From: Cylindrospermum sp. NIES-4074
GTDB taxonomy: Bacteria; Cyanobacteriota; Cyanobacteriia; Cyanobacteriales; Nostocaceae
Assembly: GCA_003994795.1 (NCBI GenBank)
Contig: AP018269.1
Location: 2,359,346 to 2,423,345 of the forward strand
DNA length: 64,000 nt
Direction: 5' to 3'
Positions 54,067 through 63,699 of the stretch are shown in pieces (position 1 is the stretch's first letter; each line of letters begins with the position of its first letter). The notes under the pieces were generated by a model, which searched no databases, was not told where the DNA came from, and saw only the letters and a program-made list of their open reading frames with translations. A program made the position numbers and the translations under genes.

Positions 54067-55569
54067 TCAACCATATTGCCGCCAATTGGTGGGGGCTTCG
54101 ATATAATCAGGGAGGCGAGTAGTGCGATCGCCAAATGCCATTCTAATTTGATGTAATTCTAAGTTCTTTACCCCGGTCAAAATCGCTCCTGAAAGTCTCA
54201 CATCGCTGAGGGTTGCACCGGAAAGGTTTGCCCCCATTAGGTTTGCCCCTAACAGGTTGGCTTCATGGAGGCTTGCACCTTGCAAATTCGCCCCCATTAA
54301 ATTGGCTTCTTGCAAGTTAGCTTCCGTTAAACTGGCTTCGTTGAAGTTGGCAAAATAAGCATCTGTTTGATGTAACTTAGCAGCGTTCAAATTAGCACCA
54401 GTCAGGTTTGCACCATTCAAGTTTGCGCCGGTGAGGTTTGCACCAATCAAACCTGCTAAATGCAAGTTAGCTTTACCCAACTTCGCCCCTTGCAAGTTAG
54501 CGAGAAACAACTTGGCACCGGAAAGGCTAGCAGCTTTTAAGGTTGCTTGTTGCAAGTTGGCTTTATAGAGGTTGGCGTTTTGTAAATTGGCTGAACGCAA
54601 ACTTGCACCAAAAAGGTTAGCTGCACGCAGGTTGGTACTGCACAAGTTAGCGCGATTAAGATTTGTCCAACTCAAATTAGTTCCCCGCAAGCTAGCTTTG
54701 AGCAAATTCGCTTCATAGAGAATTGAACCTGTGAGTTTAGCCCCATCAAGGTCAGCTTCACACAAATTAGATTCCCGCAAATCTACCCCACACAAATCAG
54801 ATCCTCGCAAGTCTACTCGTTGCAGATTGGCACCTCCCAGGTTAGCCTGTCTAATATCAGTATTCCGTAAATCAAGCTTTTGCTGTTCTCGGTCTTGGGC
54901 AAAGTTACGCCGTCCAATAACCGTCAAAGCTGCTTGAATATCAGTGCGAAGTTTGGGTAATTCTGGTTGCAGATTTAACTCTGGTTGCTGTTGACGCCTT
55001 AATCTTTCTCTATGTCTATCTAAGTCAATTGCTGCTGACTCTTCTTGTTTTTGTTGCGCGTTCTCTATTTTTATAGCTGCATTTTCTCGCACAAAGGCGG
55101 TGAGGATTTCCATAATTGTCCAATGTTCTTGGGGAAAATCCTGGGCGACTCTTTCTAAAGCATAAATTGCCCCAGTACGGGTTTCGATTTTTTCATGTCC
55201 CAACTGGGTAATTGCCGCCATAAACCTTTCAGCAATAATCCTGTCTTGAGAGAGTTTGGTATTTTGAATACCTATTTCCAAATTTCTCTCAGCTGCGATC
55301 GCATTTTTTTGCATAGCCTGGGCCCGCTTTGCTGCATAATAAGTATTCAGCATCACCGCTAAACCCAGAAAAATAATCGCTGTAGCGGTTAATGCTTGGT
55401 TTCTATATTGTAATTGTTGCTGAATTGGCACCTCTTGAATATTAGACACAGAGAGTACTATTAGCATCAAGGCAATAGCAACTATAACTGTTATGGTTAT
55501 TAGCCAATTCAAAGTTGCATCTGTCTTGCAAGCAGATATAGCAGAAATATTCTTCGCAATCATGAGCAA
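54067..55569 (-). CDS. Pentapeptide-repeat membrane protein
   Basis: 500 residues. N-terminal helices at about 23-44 and 60-79, then a helical, Gln/Glu-rich region (about 85-200) including QAALTVIGRRNF. From about 225 to 465 there are about 45 tandem A(D/N)LXX pentapeptides (ANLGGANLQRV and so on), forming a right-handed beta helix; a short capping tail follows. Pentapeptide proteins of this type are abundant in cyanobacteria; role unknown. Closely linked to a second family member and to a fragment. Confidence 0.92.
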   Translation of the reverse strand: MLMIAKNISAISACKTDATLNWLITITVIVAIALMLIVLSVSNIQEVPIQQQLQYRNQALTATAIIFLGLAVMLNTYYAAKRAQAMQKNAIAAERNLEIGIQNTKLSQDRIIAERFMAAITQLGHEKIETRTGAIYALERVAQDFPQEHWTIMEILTAFVRENAAIKIENAQQKQEESAAIDLDRHRERLRRQQQPELNLQPELPKLRTDIQAALTVIGRRNFAQDREQQKLDLRNTDIRQANLGGANLQRVDLRGSDLCGVDLRESNLCEADLDGAKLTGSILYEANLLKASLRGTNLSWTNLNRANLCSTNLRAANLFGASLRSANLQNANLYKANLQQATLKAASLSGAKLFLANLQGAKLGKANLHLAGLIGANLTGANLNGANLTGANLNAAKLHQTDAYFANFNEASLTEANLQEANLMGANLQGASLHEANLLGANLMGANLSGATLSDVRLSGAILTGVKNLELHQIRMAFGDRTTRLPDYIEAPTNWRQYG

Positions 55570-55991
55570 TACTGAGATGATTGGGAAGAACAGTATAGCA
55601 TTTAGCTGCCAATTTGCCTATAGCTTAATAGTATTAATTTATTAACTACTGATTAAATCTGATTCAAGTAGCTAATTATCTGGATGTTAGGGTCTAATAC
55701 CCCTTTCCTACGGAACGCTGTACGAACGTCTAAACGTAGCTTGTATTTGAGTCGAGGTTTAAATCTCCGTTGGAAGCCAATACTGCTTGGATAAGCCTAA
55801 AATACCGCCCTAAAATAAATTTTGGGCTTATAGCTAAAGTTAAGCTAAAAGCTTACTGAATAGTCTTGCTACCCATTAAAATGGGTTTAAGCTTTCAGCC
55901 GGAAATTTATTTCACTGCTCTTAGTGACGCTACACGAACAATTTTTAATTCTTAATTTTTAATTTTTAATTGTTTAATCTCTGCCTCCCTT
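55570..55991. other. Intergenic gap between two pentapeptide genes
   Basis: No gene. A heptamer array of TTTTTAA type, four units, lies at 55942-55971; TAAGCTTTCAGCC and ACCCATTAAAATGGGT inverted repeat (55870-55885) lie in the middle. The minus-strand pentapeptide gene upstream probably starts transcription elsewhere, as the region is mainly low-complexity A/T. Confidence 0.6.
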
Positions 55992-56804
55992 TCACCTAGA
56001 AAACTGGACTTCCCTCAAGTTTGCACCCTTGAGCAAAGTATCATTAAGAATTGCCCCCTCTAGCCTAGCTAAATATAAATTTGCCCGTTGTAGGTTAGCA
56101 TCTGAAAGGTTTGCCCCATCTAGGTTAGCGGCACTGAGAATTGCCCCTGAAAGGTTAGCTTGATTAAGGTTTGTCTTCGAGAGGTTAGCGGCACTGAGAA
56201 TTGCCCCTGAGAGGTTAACACCAGCAAGATTTGCCCCTGATAGATTAGTGTGATAGAGGTTTGTCTGTTTTAGGTTAGCTCCATTCAGGTTTACCCCCCT
56301 CAAATCTGTGTGACTCAAATCAAGCTGCTCATTTTCTGGATCTCTGTTAATATCTCTCCTGCCAATTACAGTAATGGCTGCTTGAATATCTATACGAATG
56401 TTTGCAGTTGGATAACTTGATATTTCCTCTTGGGGTAAATAAGGAGAATTATTGCGAATAAATTGAGTGAGAATATCCATAATTACCCAGTGATACTGTG
56501 GATGATTGTGGGCAATTTGCTCTAAGTTGTTAATTGCTACTAAATTGGTATCTATTTTATTATTCCTCAACCATGTAAGCGCTGTTTTTAAGCGCTGCTT
56601 GGGTAACTTATGATATTGTCGCTGTACCTGTTTGAATTTTTCTGGAATAGCCATTATCCCCATGAGAATTTTTGCCAATGGACTGTGATTCATTGACAAA
56701 CTACCTTTAGTCATATAATAAGCATGAGAAATCACTAGCAACCTACTTAAAATATTGGCAGTAGGTTTAATTAATTCCGCAGTTACTAATGCTTTTTTAT
56801 ACAT
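55992..56804 (-). CDS. Pentapeptide-repeat protein with shared N-terminal block
   Basis: 270 residues. After a mixed N-terminal region comes LEQIAHNHPQYHWVIMDILTQFIR and IDIQAAITVIGRRDIN, which correspond to LERVAQDFPQEHWTIMEILTAFVR and IQAALTVIGRRNFA of the larger neighbour, then about 18 A(D/N)LXX pentapeptides. So both genes share one architecture; this one lacks the double membrane helices (only a weak hydrophobic patch near residues 35-55). Confidence 0.88.
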   Translation of the reverse strand: MYKKALVTAELIKPTANILSRLLVISHAYYMTKGSLSMNHSPLAKILMGIMAIPEKFKQVQRQYHKLPKQRLKTALTWLRNNKIDTNLVAINNLEQIAHNHPQYHWVIMDILTQFIRNNSPYLPQEEISSYPTANIRIDIQAAITVIGRRDINRDPENEQLDLSHTDLRGVNLNGANLKQTNLYHTNLSGANLAGVNLSGAILSAANLSKTNLNQANLSGAILSAANLDGANLSDANLQRANLYLARLEGAILNDTLLKGANLREVQFSR

Positions 56805-57300
56805 AATTTTAGTTTTAAAGAAAAAGAATCTTACTAATGTTGCTACTCAAATGAATTAAAATATCATTCTTCAGCTAGTTTATATAAGCATAAATTTCTG
56901 TTATTAGCCTCAGCCGTTAGTTATATTCACTGCTCTTTATTATTCATTGATAAATTAACGTTATCCTGATAAATTTATTTATATCTAATCACTATCATAC
57001 GGACTGACAAATATGTTTAGATATATTTAAATATGTAATATGAGAGTGATTTGGAATATGTTACACTGATTTGTATAGACGATTACATATAATAATTATT
57101 GATGTATTTTCAAACGGTCAAAGATTAGCTAAGTTTCTTAATCAAGATACTAGTCTCAATATACTTTGTATAAGTTCTCCCTAGTTTGAATACAGACTTA
57201 ATTTCTTGCTAGCCACCTACAAAAGGGGTTTGGAGTAATCTCCCAGGAATGAATGTCACTATTCTGAACTGCTTTAGTAGCTAACCAAATCAATTTCTCA
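56805..57300. other. 496-bp AT-rich region between pentapeptide and FAD oxidoreductase genes
   Basis: No gene or strong repeat seen. Divergent promoter region. A/T-rich with ATATGTTTAGATATATTTAAATATG near 57011-57035. No clear factor binding site picked. Confidence 0.55.
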
Positions 57301-58500
57301 ATGCCACAAAATATCCACTCAATAGTGAAAAACCTGGTGCTTATTGGTGGTGGACATAGCCACGCCATTGTTCTGAGAATGTTTGGTAGTAGGATGCTAC
57401 CAGGAGTAAATTTAACCCTAATTAACCCAACTTTAGATACACCCTATTCCGGGATGTTACCAGGACATATTGCCGGATTTTACAGCCGCGATCAATGTCA
57501 TATTGACTTGCGTGCTTTAGCCAAATTTGCTCAAGCACAGTTATATATTGACCAAGCAGTTGCTTTGGACTTGGAAAATAACAAGGTACTTTGTGCAAAT
57601 CAACCTGCAATAAATTTTGATGTGCTGTCTATTGATATTGGCAGCACTCCTGCGAAAATATCTGTATCAGGTGCAGCAGAATTTGCAATTTCAGCAAAAC
57701 CTGTGTCGCAACTATTACAACATTGGGATCAAATTAAGGAAAATGTAGCTGCAAATCCCCAATTACCAATTAGCATTGCTGTTGTGGGTGGTGGTGCTGG
57801 CGGTGTAGAGTTGGCGCTAGCTATGCAGGCTAATTTAGTGCAACTTGTGGCGGAAAATGAAAATCTAGAAATGCATTTATTTCAGCGTTCTGGGGAACTA
57901 ATGCCTAATTACCATCCCTCGGTGCGGCGTCTTATGCAGCAAGTTGTAATTAGCAAAGGTATTCAGCTGCATTTGGGGGAAGCTGTTTGTCAAATTACAC
58001 CGATGATATCTAGAGAAACTAGAGAGAAATATACAATTAAATGTGAATCTGGGTTGACGGTAGAGTGTAATAAAGTTTTTTGGGTCACGCAAGCATCAGC
58101 ACCAGATTGGTTAAAAGCTGCTGGCTTAGGAACTGATGAGCAAGGCTTTATTTTAGTGGATGATAACTTGCGATCGCTAACTCATGCCAATGTCTTTGCT
58201 GCGGGTGACATTGCGACCATGATTAATTATCCCCTACCAAAGGCTGGAGTGTTTGCTGTGCGCCAAGGACAGCCTTTGTTTGAGAACTTGCAACGGCTGT
58301 TATTAGGAAAAACTCTCAAACCCTATAGACCGCAGCAACAATATTTAAGTTTAATTGGTACAGGAGACAAAAAAGCGATCGCCACTAGAGGCGCTTTCAC
58401 ATTACCACCCCACAAACTCCTGTGGTGCTGGAAAGACTACATAGACCGTCGCTTTATGCAACGCTTCCACAAATTCTCGGACTGTAGAGACGTTTCATGA
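57301..58500 (+). CDS. FAD-dependent oxidoreductase, stand-alone or truncated SelD-fusion half
   Basis: 399 residues, a pyridine nucleotide-disulfide oxidoreductase. First Rossmann motif LVLIGGGHSHAIVL (about 12-25), CHIDLRALAKFA, IDIGSTP; second motif VVGGGAGGVELALAM (about 161-175); VFAAGDIATM (FAD ribityl contact) about 299. In many cyanobacteria this half is joined to selenide,water dikinase SelD (total about 740 residues). Here the frame stops at TGA (58498-58500) right after the FAD half, and this TGA is inside a 26-bp perfect palindrome. Downstream DNA (58511-58582) shows no SelD remains. So the SelD half is missing or naturally separate. Confidence 0.9.
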   Translation: MPQNIHSIVKNLVLIGGGHSHAIVLRMFGSRMLPGVNLTLINPTLDTPYSGMLPGHIAGFYSRDQCHIDLRALAKFAQAQLYIDQAVALDLENNKVLCANQPAINFDVLSIDIGSTPAKISVSGAAEFAISAKPVSQLLQHWDQIKENVAANPQLPISIAVVGGGAGGVELALAMQANLVQLVAENENLEMHLFQRSGELMPNYHPSVRRLMQQVVISKGIQLHLGEAVCQITPMISRETREKYTIKCESGLTVECNKVFWVTQASAPDWLKAAGLGTDEQGFILVDDNLRSLTHANVFAAGDIATMINYPLPKAGVFAVRQGQPLFENLQRLLLGKTLKPYRPQQQYLSLIGTGDKKAIATRGAFTLPPHKLLWCWKDYIDRRFMQRFHKFSDCRDVS

Positions 58501-58510
58501 AACGTCTCTA
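58485..58510. repeat. Perfect 26-bp palindrome supplying a stop codon
   Basis: TAGAGACGTTTCA followed by its exact complement. Its centre TCATGA carries the stop of the FAD oxidoreductase gene. A related copy lies at 44279-44309. May also act as terminator of the oxidoreductase. Confidence 0.9.
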
Positions 58511-58582
58511 GATTTGCATTAGAGAGGTTAAAGTATAACGCATAAAAACGAGAAGCGTTATCAATGACCTCTCAGCCTTTGT

Positions 58583-58987
58583 TTATGCAGGAATTAACAC
58601 TTTATCAATGACATGAATGACACCATTATCAGCAGCAATATCCGGGCTTGTTACTGTAGCATCGTTGATCTTCACGTTACCATTAGTAGTGTTAATTGTC
58701 ACACTTGAGCCTTCAACTGTAGGAGCAGAATCCAGTTTTACCACCTCAGATGATGACACCCTACCAGAAACGACATGATAAGTCAGGATTTCTGTGAGCT
58801 TGGGAATGTCTTTCAGCAATGCCTCAACGGTACCTTGTGGCAGTTTAGCAAACGCCTCATCAGTTGGTGCAAAGACGGTGAATGGGCCAGAACCTTTTAG
58901 GGTATCCACCAGATTAGCCGCTTGGATTGCAGTCACTAAAGTTTTGAAAGAACCAGCATTAGCAGCAGTATCAACTATGTCAGCCAT
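58583..58987 (-). CDS. Fasciclin-domain protein without signal peptide
   Basis: 134 residues covering one FAS1 domain and nothing else: [49 protein letters not shown] (H1 box) and [11 protein letters not shown] (H2 box) with [12 protein letters not shown] at the end. No export signal is seen, so a cytoplasmic or non-classically exported role, though FAS1 proteins usually mediate adhesion. Convergent with the oxidoreductase; strongly expressed orthologues are usual in this genus. Confidence 0.93.
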   Translation of the reverse strand: MADIVDTAANAGSFKTLVTAIQAANLVDTLKGSGPFTVFAPTDEAFAKLPQGTVEALLKDIPKLTEILTYHVVSGRVSSSEVVKLDSAPTVEGSSVTINTTNGNVKINDATVTSPDIAADNGVIHVIDKVLIPA

Positions 58988-59448
58988 GTTTTTAACCTAG
59001 TGGGAATTTACCAATCAATACAGGACTCAGCATATCCAGTAAGCCGCTCCTAAAAAAGACCCCATAGATAGAGGAATTAAGTAGATAAAACCTTATTATT
59101 TGTGCCTCTTGGCAAAGTGCAAAAGCGTTAGGATTGCTGATGCCCCCATCGGTTGCATATCCCCCTAAATCCCCCATTGCTCAGGGGACTTTGATTTTTT
59201 CAAGACCAGATAAAAACGGTGTAGGGCAACTTTAGAGGACTTGTGTGTACACAGTAGTTTTTTCAGGGAATATAGGGGCAATTAAGCGAATATTTGATAC
59301 AAATAGTCACATCCTCTAAATAATGCTAGCAGCGAGCAATAGGGATAAATTCATTTGAGAAATATGGAACTATCTTGAAATATACTTGGAAGCTTGGCAT
59401 TTGCATGGTCAAATAAAGATAATTCCCTAGATAGATGATTTTTGATCT
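58988..59448. other. Divergent intergenic region upstream of the amino-acid transporter
   Basis: No gene. A CCCCCTAAATCCCCCATTGC dispersed motif lies at about 59161-59180. TGTGTACACA (about 59245-59254) is a small palindrome but not a full GTA-N8-TAC NtcA site. Promoters not identified. Confidence 0.5.
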
Positions 59449-60681
59449 ATGAAAACGCCTGCTGCACTAACAACTACATTCTTAGCTACTTGTACTCTGC
59501 TGCTTACAGCTTGCAACGGAGCTAATACAGGCACAAATTCGCCAACAGCTAGCCCAAATAATACTACAACTACCACAAGTGCCTCTAGTGCTATCCCCAT
59601 CGGTATTGCCTTTGCACAGACTAGCAACGTGGCATTACTCGGACAAGAGGGAGCCGCTGGCGCTAGAATTGCCGAGAAGTATTTTAATGATAAAGGAGGG
59701 ATTAACGGGACTCCTATTAAATTGGTGTTTCAAGATACTAGCGGTGATGAAGCCGGAGCAATAAATGCTTTTCAAACTTTAATTAACAAAGATAAAGTTA
59801 TTGGCATTGTCGGCCCAACTTTATCACAACAAGCTTTTAGCGCAGACCCCGTTGCTGAACGTGCTAAAGTGCCAGTTTTAGGAGCCTCCAATACTGCTAA
59901 AGGAATTCCCGAAATTGGTGATTTTGTAGCTCGCGTATCTGCACCAGTTTCGATTGTCGCTCCTAATTCTGTAAAAGCGGCACTCAAGCAGAATCCAAAA
60001 ATTAAAAAAGTTGCGGTTTTTTACGCTCAAAATGATGCCTTCAACAAATCAGAAACAGAGATTTTTCAGAAAACAGTGAAGGATCTAGCTTTAGAAGTGG
60101 TAACAGTGCAAAAATTCCAAACTACAGACACTGATTTTCAAAGCCAAGCGACTAATGCCATTAACTTAAAACCAGATTTAGTGATTATTTCGGGTTTAGC
60201 TGCTGACGGTGGTAACTTAGTGCGACAACTACGCGAACTAGGGTATAAAGGCTTAATTATTGGTGGAAATGGTCTGAATTCATCGAATGTATTATCAGTT
60301 TGTAAAGCACTTTGTGATGGACTGATTATAGCTCAAGCTTACAGTCCAGAGCATGGAAATGAGATTAACCGAACTTTTCGGAAGATATATTTTGATCAAT
60401 ACAAAAAAGAACCCCCGCAATTTAGCGCTCAAGCTTTTACAGCGGTACAGGTTTACGTAGAAGCTCTCCAAGCTTTAGATAAAAAGAGCAAAGTAAATAA
60501 ATTGCCTCTAGCGCAACTGCGAACAGAGTTGAACAAACAGATCCTAGCTGGAAAGTACGATACACCAATCGGTGCAATTGCTTTTACACCAATTGGTGAA
60601 GTAATTCAAAAAGATTTTTATGTTGCCCAAATCAAAATTGATAAGGATGGCAATCAAGGCAAATTCACATTTATCAAATAG
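59449..60681 (+). CDS. Branched-chain/neutral amino-acid ABC transporter substrate-binding lipoprotein
   Basis: 410 residues. Lipoprotein signal: hydrophobic 5-20 and lipobox L19-T20-A21-C22, followed by a Thr/Ser/Asn-rich linker. Then the periplasmic binding fold of the Leu/Ile/Val class: GIAFAQTSNVALLGQEGAAGARIAEKYFNDKGGINGTPIKLVFQDTSGDEAGAINAFQTLI, VIGIVGPT, VAVFYAQNDAFNKSE. Cyanobacteria have two neutral amino-acid systems of this type (NatB group), which fits; exact ligand unproven. First gene of an operon with two permeases and two ATPases. Confidence 0.92.
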   Translation: MKTPAALTTTFLATCTLLLTACNGANTGTNSPTASPNNTTTTTSASSAIPIGIAFAQTSNVALLGQEGAAGARIAEKYFNDKGGINGTPIKLVFQDTSGDEAGAINAFQTLINKDKVIGIVGPTLSQQAFSADPVAERAKVPVLGASNTAKGIPEIGDFVARVSAPVSIVAPNSVKAALKQNPKIKKVAVFYAQNDAFNKSETEIFQKTVKDLALEVVTVQKFQTTDTDFQSQATNAINLKPDLVIISGLAADGGNLVRQLRELGYKGLIIGGNGLNSSNVLSVCKALCDGLIIAQAYSPEHGNEINRTFRKIYFDQYKKEPPQFSAQAFTAVQVYVEALQALDKKSKVNKLPLAQLRTELNKQILAGKYDTPIGAIAFTPIGEVIQKDFYVAQIKIDKDGNQGKFTFIK

Positions 60682-60687
60682 TTATAC

Positions 60688-61638
60688 ATGGATACAAGTC
60701 TGCTTCTGCAACTATTCTTAAATGGGTTATCTATCGGCAGTGTCTATGCAATTTTTGCCTTGGGATATACTCTAGTTTACTCCATTTTGGGCATCATTAA
60801 CTTAGCTCATGGAGCAATTTTTACCTTGGGTGCATATTTTACTTATATACTCATGGGTGGAACTTTTGGATTTAATGGCTTACTAGCTAATGCTGCTTTA
60901 CCTCTAAAATTGCCCTTTGCTATATCCTTAATTTTAGGTAGCACCTTAGCAGGATTGGTGGGGGTGGGAATGGAACGTATTGCCTTTCAACCTTTGCGTC
61001 GTCAAGGATCAGATCCCTTGCTAACGGTTGTTTCTAGCTTGGGTGTAGCGGTGGTAATTGTGAACTTAATCCAGTATTTAGTAGGTGCAGAAAGTTATAC
61101 TTTTCCTGCCGATACTTTTGGAAATTTACCACCTGCAATTAATTTTGGCACCAGCGATTACCCGATTCCTATTCGTAGTGTCCAAGTGATAATTTTTGCA
61201 GTTTCTGTGGTAATTGTTTCTATCCTTACCTATTTTATTAATCGGACTAAATACGGTAAGGCAATGCAAGCGATTGCTGAAGATCCACTAACAGCAAGTT
61301 TGTTAGGAATTAATACAGAGCGCTTTATTATTCTGACATTCTTTATCAGCAGTTTTCTCGCAGGTTTAGCAGGAACTTTGGTCGCTTCTAGTGTTAGCAT
61401 TGCTGGCCCTTATTTTGGCATTGCTTTTGGATTAAGGGGTTTAGCCGTCATAGTTTTGGGTGGTTTAGGCAGCATTCCTGGTGCGGTTTTAGGAGGGTTA
61501 ATGATTGGATTAGTGGAGGCATTTGTCCCTGCTGATTACTCTGGCTATAAAGATGCTGTCGCTTTTGCTATCTTGTTTGTTATGCTGTTAGTTAGACCTC
61601 AAGGTTTGCTAGGAAGGAAATTTATTCAGAAAGTGTAG
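60688..61638 (+). CDS. Branched-chain amino-acid permease (LivH type)
   Basis: 316 residues, about eight membrane helices. LLQLFLNGLSIGSVYAIFALGYTLVYSILGIINLAHGAIFTLGAY is typical for LivH. Starts six bases after the binding-protein stop. The EAA-like loop KAMQAIAEDPLTASLLGI is the contact with the ATPase. Confidence 0.94.
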   Translation: MDTSLLLQLFLNGLSIGSVYAIFALGYTLVYSILGIINLAHGAIFTLGAYFTYILMGGTFGFNGLLANAALPLKLPFAISLILGSTLAGLVGVGMERIAFQPLRRQGSDPLLTVVSSLGVAVVIVNLIQYLVGAESYTFPADTFGNLPPAINFGTSDYPIPIRSVQVIIFAVSVVIVSILTYFINRTKYGKAMQAIAEDPLTASLLGINTERFIILTFFISSFLAGLAGTLVASSVSIAGPYFGIAFGLRGLAVIVLGGLGSIPGAVLGGLMIGLVEAFVPADYSGYKDAVAFAILFVMLLVRPQGLLGRKFIQKV

Positions 61639-61850
61639 TCAATTTAGGATTTTGGATGAGTCCAGAATCCTAAATGTTGGTGAGGTTTTGGTTTTTGTGT
61701 GTCGCTATGGGGATCAGTAAAAATTATTTTTGTTTAATGAACCGCAGAGGCGCAGAGTTCGCAGAGAGAATAAAGAAATAAAGAGAGGTTTTTATGAATG
61801 ATTTAGAATTAATATATGATAATGAAAAAATTTAATTAGTAAATATCTGT

Positions 61851-62795
61851 ATGAGTGATTTTATTTCTACTTACGGTTCTTTAATTGTGTCTATGGTTTT
61901 GGGGGCGTTGCTGGGGTTATCTTTATATTTACCTTTGATGACTGGGCAATTATCTTTAGCTAGTCCTGGATTTTATGCTTTGGGTGGGTACATTGCGGCA
62001 ATTTTATCGACAAAAGTTTTTACATCTAGCAATGCTATCTTCCCTATTTACTTGCTGTTATTGGAGATGGTAATTGCAGGTATAGCGGCTGGTTTATTGG
62101 GCGTGACAGTGGGAATTCTGGCATTAAGATTGCGGGGAATTTATTTAGCGATCGCTACTATTGCTTTTGTGGAAGTTTTGCGTGTTTTTGCTCTCAATTG
62201 GGAAATTACAGGGGGTGCTGTAGGGATTTTTGGGATTCCCCAACCTTTCTCAACCCCTATTGAATATTTATGGATTGCCCTACCGTTATTATTAATTAGT
62301 ATGGTGTTGCTTTACCGTTTAGAACGTATTCGCGTAGGTAGGGCGTTTACTGCTATTCGTGAAGATGAATTAGCTGCGGGAGCAATGGGAATTGACCCCA
62401 CTTACTACAAAGTTTTAGCTTTTACCTTGGGGGCAATTTTGGCAGGGATTGTGGGTGCAGTTAGCGCTCATTTCCTTAATACCTGGAACGCGCGACAAGG
62501 GACATTTGATGCTAGTATTATCTACCTAACTTTTGTGTTAATTGGTGGTTCTAGAACTTTTTTGGGTTCTGTATTAGGAGGGATGGTTTTTACAGCTTTA
62601 CCAGAAGTGTTGAGAAGTGTTGCTGATGCAGTTGATGAACGCACTTTAAACAATTTACACTGGTTAACGCAATTTCTGCGAGATGGGCGATTAATTATCT
62701 TTGGTTCGCTGATTGTTATCTGTACTATCTTTTTTCCCCAAGGGTTGGTGACTCCTGATATCTTTAAAAAACGACGCAAGATTAAAGATAGATAA
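61851..62795 (+). CDS. Branched-chain amino-acid permease (LivM type)
   Basis: 314 residues, about nine helices. LSLYLPLMTGQLSLASPGFYALGGYIAA corresponds to the LivM family; ATPase-contact loop RAFTAIREDELAAGAMGI. The 212-bp gap to the previous gene contains the dispersed AACCGCAGAGGCGCAGAG repeat (about 61740-61757), apparently inserted within the operon. Confidence 0.94.
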   Translation: MSDFISTYGSLIVSMVLGALLGLSLYLPLMTGQLSLASPGFYALGGYIAAILSTKVFTSSNAIFPIYLLLLEMVIAGIAAGLLGVTVGILALRLRGIYLAIATIAFVEVLRVFALNWEITGGAVGIFGIPQPFSTPIEYLWIALPLLLISMVLLYRLERIRVGRAFTAIREDELAAGAMGIDPTYYKVLAFTLGAILAGIVGAVSAHFLNTWNARQGTFDASIIYLTFVLIGGSRTFLGSVLGGMVFTALPEVLRSVADAVDERTLNNLHWLTQFLRDGRLIIFGSLIVICTIFFPQGLVTPDIFKKRRKIKDR

Positions 62796-62853
62796 AATAG
62801 AAGTTGAGCAACTAAGATTTCGAGTAGCTTGTGAATTAATATGGCGCTAACAA

Positions 62854-63645
62854 ATGTCCTACAATATCCCAAAAACTAATAATAGTATTGTTTTAGAAGC
62901 TAAGGCTTTAACTCGCCGCTTTGGGGGTTTAGTGGCGGTGAATAATGTCTCCTTTGCAGTCAATAAAGATGAAATATTTGGCTTGATTGGCCCTAATGGT
63001 GCTGGCAAAACTACACTTTTTAATTTGATTACAGGTTTCATTGCCCCTTCTAGCGGAGAGTTGTTATATCAAGGTGCAGAAATTTCCCAATTACGCCCTC
63101 ATCAAATTGCTGGTTTGGGTATCGCCCGCACTTTTCAAAATATTCGCTTGTTTGGGGAATTGTCGGCGTTAGAAAATGTAATTATTGCTCGACATTTACA
63201 TATAAAAAGTGGTATATTTACAGGAGTTTTGGGATTACCGCAAGCTGCTGGGGAAGAACACAAAAGCAGGGACAAAGCTTTAGAGTTATTAGAGTTGATT
63301 GGTTTAAGCGATCGCGCCGAGGAAAAGTCGAAAAACCTGGCCTACGGTGATCAGCGACGCTTGGAAATCGCCAGGGCCTTGGCTTTAGCACCGCAAATCT
63401 TACTCCTCGATGAACCCGCAGCAGGGATGAACCCCAGCGAAAAGCAGCAATTAAGCGAGTTTATCCGCGATTTGCGCGATCGCTTCAACTTAACGATTAT
63501 CCTGATTGAGCATCATGTACCCTTGGTAATGGGGTTATGCGATCGCATTGCTGTTTTAGACTTTGGACAGTTAATTGCTTTGGGTGAACCATCTGTAGTT
63601 AGAAATAACCCAGCTGTCATTGAAGCTTATTTGGGAAATGAATGA
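62854..63645 (+). CDS. Branched-chain amino-acid ABC transporter ATPase (LivG type)
   Basis: 263 residues. Walker A GPNGAGKTT (about 46-54), LIGIARTFQNIRLFGELSALEN-type Q-loop region, signature LAYGDQRRLEIARALAL, Walker B ILLLDEPAAGMNPSE and H-loop IEHHVPLVMGL. Long inner stretch ENVIIARHLHIKSG matches LivG more than LivF. Confidence 0.95.
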   Translation: MSYNIPKTNNSIVLEAKALTRRFGGLVAVNNVSFAVNKDEIFGLIGPNGAGKTTLFNLITGFIAPSSGELLYQGAEISQLRPHQIAGLGIARTFQNIRLFGELSALENVIIARHLHIKSGIFTGVLGLPQAAGEEHKSRDKALELLELIGLSDRAEEKSKNLAYGDQRRLEIARALALAPQILLLDEPAAGMNPSEKQQLSEFIRDLRDRFNLTIILIEHHVPLVMGLCDRIAVLDFGQLIALGEPSVVRNNPAVIEAYLGNE

Positions 63646-63652
63646 GGATTTG

Positions 63653-63690
63653 AACCACAGATGAACACAGATGAACACAGATTAATAAAA
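63653..63690. repeat. ACCACAGATGAACACAGAT dispersed repeat before LivF
   Basis: ATGAACACAG is repeated twice in tandem. The same 19-base core is at 21165-21183. The repeat provides a potential upstream start codon for the LivF gene. Confidence 0.75.
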
Positions 63691-63699
63691 GAGATTATA

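Noticed and set aside
59220-59448. NtcA-type site before the amino-acid transporter
   Set aside because: No GTA-N8-TAC match with a suitable -10 box; TGTGTACACA alone is not enough.
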